The notes beneath the pieces were generated by a model. It saw only the letters and a list, made by a program, of their open reading frames with translations. It had not been told where the DNA came from and did not search any database. The position numbers and the translations under genes are program-made. Shown here in pieces: positions 37,022 through 46,805 of a stretch of DNA of 64,000 bases. Position 1 is the first letter of the stretch. Every line of letters starts with the position of its first letter. The DNA is from Neurospora crassa OR74A (Eukaryota > Ascomycota > Sordariomycetes > Sordariales > Sordariaceae): positions 3,844,001-3,908,000 of the forward strand of contig NC_026504.1 of assembly GCF_000182925.2 (NCBI RefSeq), in the 5' to 3' direction.

Positions 37022-39098
37022 TTAGAGCTTGGACTTGGGAGCCTCCAGAGTGGGGGTAAGGAGATCGCGGAGGTCGTTGGCGGCCTCGTTGAGGTAGTAG
37101 CTCATCCTGTCGGAGCCGAGGCCCTTGGAGACAATGTTAAAGTTGAGGCTGTTGAAAGTCTCACGTGTTAGCATTTTCATCTGATTGTCATGTATGCGGG
37201 AAAAGAAAGAGGTGGAGCAACTGACCTGTTCTCGTTGATCATATAAGCAATACCGAATCCCTGGTCAATAACCTGGCTCCATCCGTATCCGTTGAAGAAC
37301 TCGGAGCTCAGCTGGGAAGTAGACAGGTACCACGAACTCGAGTATCCGTAGGCGGGATCCTGGTACAGAGCGGGGACCTCCTGGTTGGGCTCGAGCAGGC
37401 GCTTGAGGCCAAACAAGTGGCGGTCGACGCCCTTGCCGTCCGAGGCGGCCGAGATGTACTCGAGGTGGGAGTCAATGGCCTTGCGGAAGAGCTCGACCTT
37501 GGTCTTGTCGTCGACGCTCGCGTCGTTGGCGGCCTTGCAAAAGGCCACGCTGGCCTCGCTGACGGAGCGGCACGTCTCGGTGCGACCCTGCTGGAAGCGG
37601 CGGGTGGCGGCCGACTCGTAGGTCGGACGGTTCTTGCCGTACATCTTGTAGTAGGCCAGCTGGATGATCATCTGCACGTAGGCGTCGGGGGAGCACTTGA
37701 ACTTCTTGATCAGACCCTTGCCGTAGCCCTGGAAGGCCTGCACCGCGAGCTGGTGCTGGCCGATGACGTTGCTGAAGTCAGTAATGGCCCGGTCGATCTC
37801 GGCCTGGACCTCCTTGGTGACGGTGAACTTGACGGCTTCGGGCTCGGGCAGGTTGGAGCGCACCGAGGGGTCGGAGAAGTCGAGCTTGTTGTTGAAAATG
37901 ACGTCGTTGACAAAGTCGTTGAGGCGGTGAGTGGGCGTGCCGTCCATCATGCTGTGCTCGCCCATGAAACCCGAGGTGCCGTTGTCGTTGACGATGAACT
38001 GGAGAGGCTTGTCGTACCAGCGGTTCTGGCCGTCACCGTGCCAGTACTGGTGAGCGCGCTCCTCGAGGGTGACGGGGGCGGCATCGTCAAGGCAGACGAC
38101 GAAGGAAGAAGCCTCAATGGCCTCGAGAGCCTTAGCATTCTTGGGGTCGGCGGAGAGGAGAGTAGCGCGGGCGTCGGTCCAGACGTCGCGGTTTTCGGAG
38201 GTGAGAGCACCGACAGCGGGAGCGCGCGAGGCAGCGAGCTCATAGACGCGCTTGAAGGCCTGCTCGAGCTCAGCGGTGTTGAGCTGCTTGCCGCCAACCT
38301 CATGGTAGATCTTGTAGAACTGGTTCTTGCGGATGGCGAGGATGTACTTGTGCTCGTCGGCGCTGAACTTGACGGGGTAATCGGCGGGCTTGGCAGCAAC
38401 GCGGCTGGCGTTGAACATCCACTTGTAAGAGTCCATGCAGATGGGGAGCTTCTTCATGTACTCGGGCTCGAGAGTGCCCTGGTCGACCATCTTCTTAAAC
38501 TCGAGAGCGGCGGTGGTGATGGCAGCAGCGCGCTTGGCAGGGTCGCGGCGGCGGCGGTCATCGCGGTGAGAGTAGAAGTAGCTGACGTAGGGGACAACGG
38601 GGTCGCGGTAGGAGAGGTAGGCCGCATCGTTCCACCACTCGTAGAGCCAGTTCTTGTGCTTGGGGTCTTCGCGACGGGCGACCAGCTTCTCCTGGAGCTT
38701 GCGACCAGGGCCATTGGGGGCAATGAAGGCGTCAATGGCCTTCTTACTGTTCTCGAGCTCCTGGGGACTGAGAAGGGGCTTCAAAGACTGGTAGTAGCGG
38801 GCAGCCGTCTCCTCGAGGGTAGGGACGGGAAGACGGGGGAGAGACTCCTGGAAGCGGAGCATGGGGCCTTTGGACTTGTCCTCGACATAGCCGGCGGGGA
38901 GGGAGCTGTTCTTCCTTGTTTGCGCCATGGCGGAGATTCTCTGAAGAAAGAAAGGTCGTCAGTCAGTCGCGTGCGCGCAGCAAGGAAGGGAAACCATCCA
39001 TGACTTACAAGAGGGGTAATAGCAGCGGAGGTTGGTTGTCTAAAGAGGTGTCTAAGCGTAGTAGACCGAGCCTCAGATCGCACAATGGAAGCCAACAT
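37022..39098 (-). CDS. Carnitine O-acetyltransferase, mitochondrial and peroxisomal forms
   Basis: Three exons on the minus strand: 39009-39098, 37226-38940 and 37022-37148, with introns of 68 nt (GTAAGT) and 77 nt (GTCAGT). The long form is 643 residues and starts MLASIVRSEARSTTLRHLF, an Arg/Ser-rich, acid-poor mitochondrial presequence. An internal Met (residue 35, base 38928, in exon 2 right after the splice) starts a 609-residue form without the presequence. The C-terminus, in the last exon, is SKL, a type 1 peroxisomal signal. The catalytic His-X3-Asp is in GEHSMMDG (His359 and Asp363 of the long form). It interconverts acetyl-CoA and acetylcarnitine, letting acetyl units move between peroxisome, cytosol and mitochondrion during growth on fatty acids, acetate or ethanol. 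Both ends would be lost in a single-frame call. Confidence 0.94.
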
Positions 39099-42035
39099 TA
39101 CTCGATAACCACAGACAATGGTGGAGCTAAGAAGAAGAAGAGGAAGAATAATAACAAGCAGTGAAGACGGGAACGGGAAGCGGAAAAGGGAAAAAGAATA
39201 AAAAGAGAGAGCTGGGCAGTGAGGCAGACGCGGGAGGCGAGGCAAGTTATGAGGCAGACGTGGAGGCGGTGGGTTTGATGTACACCTTGAGGGGTGCTGC
39301 CGACTACGACTCGGTAGCTCGGAAGTCGGAACAAGTGGACACTTTTGGGCTTGTCTCGTGGATATTGTTTACTCGTGGAGGTGGCCCATGGGAGGCGGGC
39401 TATAGACAGACTACCCCCCTTCCCTATATCTAGACTACTTAACCGCTTAGGGCAAGGCTTCTCAGCTTTTCTCCGCCGTACAAAAAAAGAAAAGTTTTAC
39501 AACAGGCCAAAGAAGTGTAGAATCCTCAGTCTTCGCCCGGGTAGGAAGATCTATTCTATAATAATCTACATTGAAGCTTTCGCTTAGTTGTAATCTGAGT
39601 TTGACCGGACTCGTTTTCTTTCTTTCTTTCCTCTTTTTTTCTTAATTTTTTTTTTGGGAGGGGGGGGGGGGAGAATGCATCTAATAAAAGTGCATTGCCC
39701 TGACAAGAGTGACAAGAGAAGTGACTAACTATTTCTTGGAGGAATTTGCGAAAATGACCGATCGTGAGCTAACAGACTTTCACCTGATTTTTGTAGTGGA
39801 ATGTTAGCCATGAAAAAGATTGGTCAAATTCCTCAGAGCCATGCCCTAAGCGGTTAAGTAGTCTAGATATAGGGAAGGGGGGTAGTCTGTCTATAGCCCG
39901 GCTCGGCCCATGGGGGGATGGTTGTCGATGGAGACGGGCAAGACGGGGGGACCGGGGCACGGGAGACAAACCACCACCGACATGAAACCTTGACCGGACT
40001 TATTTGTAGGGTACCTTGAGGGTATGTATGTATGTATATCTCTGTAGGCCGAGGCTTTGTCTCCAAAACTGACAGAGATAGATCTCACCGGGCAATCCTA
40101 CCCCAACTGAGAGCCAGTGTCAGGCTACGGTATCCTCCGCTCACCATGTCGTCGACCATGTCCCATCTGTTTCTTCAGATCAGATCCCATGATGGTGGTC
40201 CGTGATGCTTGCTGGTGCTCGATTCCGCGGTGGTGGTACCTGTCTGTTCTCATTCCATCCTATCTCCCTATGTACCCGTCTGTGTACCCGCTTCGCGGGG
40301 ATCTTTCCGCCCGCACGTTCTTCTTCCCCATTCCCCCATCTCCCGTCTCTTTAGTTTCTCCAACTGCCCGTTGAACTGGGATTGGATTGGGAGGGAACAA
40401 AAAACGTGGGGCAGTTACACATTCCGTCGCTATCTATACTACGTACATAGGCCGCTGAGATGATATGAGAGGCCGAGCATACGCCGTAGACTACCGTGAC
40501 TACGTAGGCGACAGCGGAGGTACAATGAGCAAAAAAAGTGGATGCGCTTGTCCGAGTGACCCACTGGCTGACCCCATTTACCCCTCGAGCCGAGGCTCAA
40601 AGTAGCCGACGGCAATGGCATTGACGATTGCCAAGAAACTCTCTCTCCAATTCAGGCCCAGTGAGCTTGAGTCCCGGCCCAGAACAGGAAAGAAAGCCAA
40701 GAGGGCCGCCAAACTTCAACCCCACGTTTTGCCGGTGGTGGTGGGTGGATGTCTTCCTCGCCAACTACATAGGTGAACCCAAACGAGTTTCAATCAGAGT
40801 TGATCTTCATCGGATTGGTGCGCATCACGAACACCAAAGCAAAGAAACTCATCCATATGTCCGGCTCGCAGAAGTAGAAGTGTGCCTCACTCAACCTTTC
40901 TCTCCTGCTGACTTTTCAAGTGGAAGTCACATGCACATTTGACTTCCCTTCCAACCCCCGACGAACGGTGCTTGCTGCTGACAGACTGACATGCTGTCCT
41001 ACCATTCATCTTCATCCATAATCATCCACTTCGGCGTTTATTTTCACTACTGTATCTCCCCAAACTATCAGTCAGTCCAATGCTGTCAAATGGAAGCCCC
41101 AACAAGTCACGTCACCACGCACTTGGTTTTCCACTTCACCTCTTTCTTGCCCACCTCAGGGTTGCGGCGGGTCTCTGCGGGTTAGCGGATGCCTGACATG
41201 AGAACGTCTGAGAGACGACATATGACTGGTCAGCTGAGGTTCCGGTTGGGGGAAGGGAGGCTTTCACATGTCATCCAACTTGGCAACAACAGTTGGAGCG
41301 GGCTGCAGGGTCAACACCACAAAGAATGGAAATGGCACACAGAGGTGTCACAGAAGGCTGCCGAATTTTCCACATTTTGCGAAATTCGATTTGTTGGTCG
41401 TCAATGTAACGGCACGCGGACGCAAAAGCGTATGGATTTTTATTTTTGTTTGAGTTCTTGCCACGCTTCCACGTTGAGTTGCACGTGTTGAACAATCGAA
41501 TATTCGTGTTGGAGAATCCCTGATGTTGATCTGTGAACATCACGAGTTGTTAAAAAGCTGGCGTATGGGGTTGAGTGATTGTGGCTTTGGATTCAGACTT
41601 CAATTCGTGGCTAGGTAACTTATGTGTCCTTTCCTTGTACGCTACATCATACATGAGCTTGATCTCTCGCCCCAGACAGCCTCTCGATGCAACAACCAAA
41701 GAGCCCAATGTCAATCTTGTGTAGCCGAATAACCAAGCAAAAAAAATATAAACACATAACTCCTAATAAGCCAATGTTAATACCTGCAACACCGAGAACC
41801 AATAGGTAAAATGAAAAGTTTAACATTTGGACGGTGGTCATTCCCCTCGGTAACATCAAAATCCAGAATGGATGACTACGCGCTGCCACGACCACCCACC
41901 TACCCCACTCACCAACACACGGAGAGCGGTAGCAGCAAGTAATACTTCTAGTAGTAACATTATACAACACTTGTACCAATCTCCGCTGGTAGAACCGCTA
42001 CACGTTTTTCAAACAAACCCGATTCTGGAGGCCAC
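39099..42035. other. Intergenic region with an inverted-repeat element
   Basis: Holds the carnitine acetyltransferase promoter, the element at 39396-39900, a pyrimidine run followed by a G run (about 39610-39671), and roughly 2.1 kb without recognisable coding sequence up to the 3' end of the SWI3-like gene. CCGAGG occurs near 40052 and 40589, both about 1 kb or more upstream of the carnitine acetyltransferase start. Confidence 0.55.
39396..39900. mobile_element. MITE-like element with 64-bp inverted termini
   Basis: The 64-bp segment 39396-39459 is repeated in inverted orientation at 39837-39900 with one mismatch. Similarity continues outward through a CCCATGGG block on each side (39385-39392 and 39907-39914) with a small length difference. 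The interior is about 377 bp, AT-rich, with a pyrimidine run and an 11-13 base G run, and no coding capacity. It starts about 300 bp upstream of the carnitine acetyltransferase ATG. Superfamily and target-site duplication were not determined. Confidence 0.75.
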
Positions 42036-44267
42036 TCATGCCTCGTATGTCTTCACCTGGCCTTCTGCGCTCAGGGGTTGGACTGATCCTACCGCCGGTG
42101 GCGCGTGGAAACTCATCCGCTGCCCGTCCGTCAACGCCTCTTGGGCCAACTTGACGCCTTGCTCTCCACCAACCGCAGCGGCAGCCTTGAGTCCTTCTTG
42201 AACCTCCCGTACCCGCTTCTTGAATGATAGGCGGTCCAGGAACAACTGCTGACGCGCGCGCTCGAGTTCTCGCCTCTCGGCTTGCAGGATCGCCTCCATC
42301 TCGTTGAAGTACTTGAGCTTCAACTCCATCTTCTCCAGTGTCACGTTCACCGCTGCCGATACAAGGCGGGTCATTTCCCTCTCTTCGTGCGAGGCAAGGC
42401 CGCCGGCTCTAGCCCCCATGGTCGCGAGCGGGATGTTGGCCAATGCCGATGTCTTGGTTGTTGTGGTGGTTGTGGAAACGGTCGTTGTAGTTGTGGTAGT
42501 CTCGTGCCTGACATCCACCTCCATCGAGTCGCCACTCTTCTCCTTCTCCTTGCCCTTATCCTCCGACTCTGTATTTTCAGCCCCACCTTCAAGCTTGTTG
42601 CGCAGTCCTTGTTTAAGGAGCTCTGCCGACTTCCCGGCAGCGGCTGCTGTGCTGGCCGGATCCGCAAGGCTGGCGAGAAATCCGACAACAGACATAACCG
42701 GGTTGTCAACTTGGCTGAACGGAAGCTGCCCTCCGTGACTGCCCAGCATCTGTAGCCCAACAGGAGCGTCCAACTTCTCGGATTCCAGATACTTGTCCTC
42801 AATATCCAGCTGCAGGAACTGCAGCACGCACTCCTCGCGCGTCCTCGTTCCGACGTACTCGGCGATCTCACCCCAGTCATCGTCGTACCTTTCGAGCGCC
42901 TCCAAAAGCCTGAGAGTCTCGGCATCACTCCAGGGCGCATCTCGGTCGAGGATCGAGGTGTATGTCGGATTCTCCATCCTGGTGTAACTGGCGTTGGTTT
43001 GGTTGGCTGGAAGACGGCCTTCCAGGTAGCAGCTGGGGCACATGTCGTACTTTGTCTTCGAATTAACATCGGCCTGTGAGCTGTGGTAGTAGATCCGAGT
43101 GCAGTCAATGCCGCAGTTGCAGCAAATCACCTTGGCGATAGGTGCCTTGGTCAGGGCATCGGCTTCCGACGCGCCGTTAGCGGCCGGGGTCTCTCCATTG
43201 GTCTTGTTCAACTTGTTGTTCTTAGCATTGGCCTCGTAGATGTTGCGTCCCAACTCGAGAGTCTGTTCGTTCTTGGGTACAGGTGTGGCGGTAGCCTTCG
43301 CTTCGGTGTCCTTGCTGGGCTTCCCTTCGACGAGGGCAGGGTCCGCAGCGGGCTGCCATGGCTGAAGACCACGAGGGGTGTCGACAATGATCTTGAAATG
43401 ACCGGTAAAGGGGGGGCCGACATGCGATGGCCGCTGGTCGGCATCAACCTGTTCAACAAGGTCAGCATGGGCACAAGGCTGATAGCGGGAAGCGGTAGAA
43501 GCTCACTTGGTAGTTAATAAGACCCCACTGTTCAAGGAAAGCATGGACGCGCATGATGGCGCAAACATCACCAGCCAAGTTACGTCTGCAAGCCGTGACA
43601 GTGAGGTACTCGTATGGCACCAGTCGGTAGGTGTCGATCATGAAGTCGCGATAGTCCTTGTATACGGCAGGCGTCTTGCTACGGTTCCTGTTGTTGAAGA
43701 ACTCTGGCAGCGCTTTCCTCTCGATATTGTGAATAGTGTTCCGATCGAACCAGGTGCTGTAGCTGGGAAGGATAATGGCGTGCGTCTGTGATATGACATG
43801 CTCTCGCGCAGCATTGCCGATCTGCTCTTTTGTTTTGGCGACATCGCCGGAGCCTTCGTTGGCGCTGGCGCCATCACCGTTCTGAGCTGTCTCTTCCTTG
43901 GGCGCATCACCCATCTCTTCGTCTTCGGGGGCAGTCGCCGCGACGCCGGCACCTTCAGAGGCATCTAAAGGAGTGGCGGATGCAGCACCGGGCGCCGGCG
44001 TGCTGTCATCTTGTTTGATGGTTGGTTCGGGGCCTTCGCCCATCTGTACATCTGAACGCGCCACAACCGCAGTTAGAAAATGCGCTAAACTACAAGATCG
44101 ACATGCGGTAGCCAGGGATGCCTCAAGGGAAATGGGCAAAGACGGGCTTTACCTTCGCTCTGGTTGCCAGCGGTGCTGTCTGGCAAAGGTGGCTGTGCTA
44201 GAATAGGATTCGCACTTGGCGACGCGCCATTGTTGGGCGTGCCGTAGTTGACGGATCCCTCCTCCAT
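42036..44267 (-). CDS. rsc8: SWI3/RSC8-type chromatin remodelling subunit (SWIRM, ZZ, SANT)
   Basis: Three exons on the minus strand: 44153-44267, 43507-44051 and 42036-43448, with introns of 101 and 58 nt; 690 residues. After a disordered acidic N-terminus comes a SWIRM domain (about 127-225; [18 protein letters not shown], then [15 protein letters not shown]), a ZZ-type zinc finger (about 328-365; CCNCGIDC and CPSC), a SANT domain (about 391-437; [21 protein letters not shown]) and a C-terminal Glu/Arg-rich helix suited to a coiled coil. This order is that of Rsc8/Swi3/BAF155, the dimeric scaffold of SWI/SNF and RSC remodellers in the nucleus. Whether it serves RSC, SWI/SNF or both cannot be told from sequence. 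It is divergent from ETF-alpha (1.25 kb between starts). Confidence 0.93.
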
Positions 44268-45517
44268 GTCGGCGACGGCGACTAAGATAGCAGGAGGATG
44301 AGGTGAGCTAACAAACACGCGGCGGCTGCTCTGGGCTGTGAACGATGGCGAGGGAGTGGATGAAGATTGACGCAATTGATTTATATGGCGTTGTATTTGC
44401 TAGTGAAGTCGCAAAGGGCCAATCTCGTATTACAAGGAAACCGAACTCGATGGTTTGGGGCGCAAAAGTATTTGTAGTTGCGATGGGTCTTGTCCGGGGA
44501 GGGGGGGGGGTTTTGCTGTTCGTGATGTCGTCGCGTTGGAGAAAATGCAACAAATGAATTTCGCGCCTGGCCACGCAAGGTGAAGTGAATTGGCCCTGCT
44601 GCTGAGTTGACAGCAGGGAGGCGTGTGCCCGCCGCAGCTCACCTCAATGCGTCCCTTCAGTTGGCAGGCCAGAGCTTAGTGAGAAGGAACCGGTCACGTG
44701 AAGATACGAGAGACCAGCCACTTCCGGATGAGTTTCATACTTACCTACCTATATACAGTATTGTCCCCTGCAACTGCATACTCCAGGTACTGCATATATG
44801 CTAGTCAGTGCATAGAATTTCCAGGTCTGAATTTGCTATTTGGGCCTGGCCCCGCCTCCAGAAAGTGCATATATGCCAACTAGTGCATAAGATTTTTGGG
44901 TCTGGATTATATGCAGAATCAGGGGACAATACTGTAGTCACCCAGGCACAAGCCACATAATACTGCTGTGTTAGCCACATATTCATGGTTTCTCCCGCCA
45001 CATGCCTCCGTGTACCTAGGTACCTACACTGCATGGGACTGAATTTCAGCTGCCCCTGGGCCGTTCCCCGCCAAAAAGTAGCCCATCACCCCGCCCGCTT
45101 TTGGCCGATAGTCGCTGTTGCTGTGCTGAAGCTACCTACAGGGGGTTGACCTGCCGTCGCGCTGTGTGCTACTAGAGGTAGAGGTACCTTTCCATAGCGG
45201 CCCCGGACCTGGGGGGTCGCCATTGACCCACCTACTTCCAGTTGCATACTGCCGTACCTCGGGCCGTCGTAGGCCTACACGTCGATCCATTGAAGCGTCA
45301 TTGGCATCGATTCATTGCTCACCCAGTCACCGGGTCCCCGATCGATCCCCGTTCCCCGTCCTCCGTCCCCCGTCTCCGTTCCTTCGTCGCTCCACAGTCA
45401 GTCGCCGAGATCAAATCAACTAGATCTATATTCGATTTCGACACAACTTTCCAGCTCTTCCGACCACCGAACCGCCCTCCGGACGCCGTTCCATCCACAT
45501 ACCCAAATCCATACACA
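44268..45517. promoter_or_regulatory. Divergent promoter region between SWI3-like gene and ETF-alpha
   Basis: 1.25 kb. Contains the MITE-like element at 44756-44934, a 12-bp palindrome GTACCTAGGTAC at 45012-45023, and CCTCGG at 45257-45262, a candidate FAR-type site about 255 bases before the ETF-alpha start. The last 150 bases are C-rich leader. Confidence 0.5.
44756..44934. mobile_element. Tc1/mariner-like MITE with TA duplication
   Basis: The termini CAGTATTGTCCCCTG (44756-44770) and its exact complement (44920-44934) are flanked on both sides by TA (44754-44755 and 44935-44936), the target duplication of Tc1/mariner elements. The imperfect inverted repeat extends inward to about 25 bp, ending TGCATA. 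Total is 179 bp with no coding capacity. Two diverged direct repeats of 44 bp lie inside (44791-44834 and 44866-44909). Confidence 0.8.
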
Positions 45518-46642
45518 ATGCTGTCGGCCGGTGCTCGGGCGTTCTCGGCCCTGACTCGTCCCCGGTTCACCACCGCCTCCACTACCCTCAGATCCCCCGC
45601 CGCGCTCCGCAGGTTACTGTCCGCCCTCGCCGTCCTCGAGCAAAGAGATGGCAAGCTCAACCCGGGATCCCTCAGCGCCGTTACCGCGGCCCAGAAGCTC
45701 GGTGGTCCCATCCATGCTTTCATCGCCAGCAGCAATGTGAAGGCCGTTGCCGAGGAGGCGGCCAAGGTTGAGGGTGTCGAGAAGGTCATTGTCGTCGAAA
45801 ACGGCGCCTACGACAAGGTTGGTGGTTATGCGCCCGGCTGTCGTCAGTTTGTGCATCGGTTGACTTAACACGGCGCAACTCGTTTTGTCCAACAGGGCCT
45901 CCCCGAGAACTACGCTCCTCTCCTGGTTGAGAACATCAAGAAGGGCGGTTACACCCATATCCTCGCCAGCGCGACGGCTTTCGGCAAGAACCTGATGCCC
46001 CGCGTCGCCGCTCTCCTCGACAGCCAGCAGATCTCTGATGTCACCGCCGTCGAGTCCGAGAACACCTTTGTGCGCCCCATCTACGCCGGTAACGCCATTG
46101 CGACCGTCGAGTCCACCGACCCCATCAAGATCATCACCGTCCGCGGTACCGCTTTCGCCCCTGCCGCTGTCGGTTCCGGCTCTGCTGCCGTCGAGGACGG
46201 TGTCGACCCCAAGGCTGAGAGCACCACTGAGTGGGTTTCCGAGGACCTTGCCAAGTCGGATCGCCCTGATCTCTCGACCGCCGAGAAGGTTGTCTCTGGT
46301 GGCCGCGGTCTCAAGTCCAAGGAGGAGTTCGACAAGATCATGCTCCCCCTTGCTGATTCTCTCGGCGCAGCCATTGGTGCTTCCCGTGCGGCCGTCGACA
46401 GCGGTTATGCCGACAACAGCTTGCAGGTCGGCCAGACCGGCAAGGTCGTTGCTCCTCAGCTCTACCTCGCTGTTGGTATCTCTGGTGCCATCCAGCACTT
46501 GGCGGGTATGAAGGACAGCAAGGTCATTGCTGCCATTAACAAGGACCCCGAGGCACCCATCTTCCAGGTGGCAGACGTTGGCTTGGTTGGTGATTTGTTC
46601 GAAAAGGTGCCTGAGCTTACTGAGAAGCTCAAAAGCGCGTAG
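45518..46642 (+). CDS. etfA: Electron transfer flavoprotein alpha subunit, mitochondrial
   Basis: Two exons, 45518-45817 and 45896-46642, with a 78-nt intron (GTTGGT donor), give 348 residues. The N-terminus [17 protein letters not shown] is an Arg/Ser/Ala-rich mitochondrial presequence. The N-terminal ETF domain ([19 protein letters not shown]) is followed by the C-terminal FAD-binding domain with the highly conserved [27 protein letters not shown] and [10 protein letters not shown] segments. With ETF-beta it carries electrons from acyl-CoA dehydrogenases and other matrix dehydrogenases to ETF-ubiquinone oxidoreductase. It is tail-to-tail with the adrenodoxin reductase gene, only 163 bp between stops. 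Confidence 0.96.
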
Positions 46643-46670
46643 TCATATCTGTGATATGTATGTTGTACGA

Positions 46671-46680
46671 AATAAATAAA
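46671..46680 (+). terminator. Probable polyadenylation signal of ETF-alpha
   Basis: Two overlapping AATAAA hexamers 29-38 bases after the ETF-alpha stop. The neighbouring minus-strand gene ends only 126 bases further on, so the two 3' untranslated regions probably overlap. Confidence 0.55.
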
Positions 46681-46805
46681 AAAATGAGAAGAATATGTAC
46701 AAACCATTTGGCTAAATAGTATACAACAAAAAAACACTGGATATCCTACAGCCATCACAGCCAGGCTTGGGGTATCTCACCCCAACGCGCTAAGCCTCTC
46801 GTATC

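Noticed and set aside
37417-39003. 528-codon open frame on the plus strand opposite carnitine acetyltransferase
   Set aside because: It mirrors the strong codon bias of the enzyme gene (Leu/Val/Gly-rich translation) and has no family motifs; the opposite strand has full catalytic motifs and targeting signals.
45614-46498. 294-codon minus-strand frame opposite ETF-alpha
   Set aside because: Shadow of a highly biased gene whose plus-strand product is certain.
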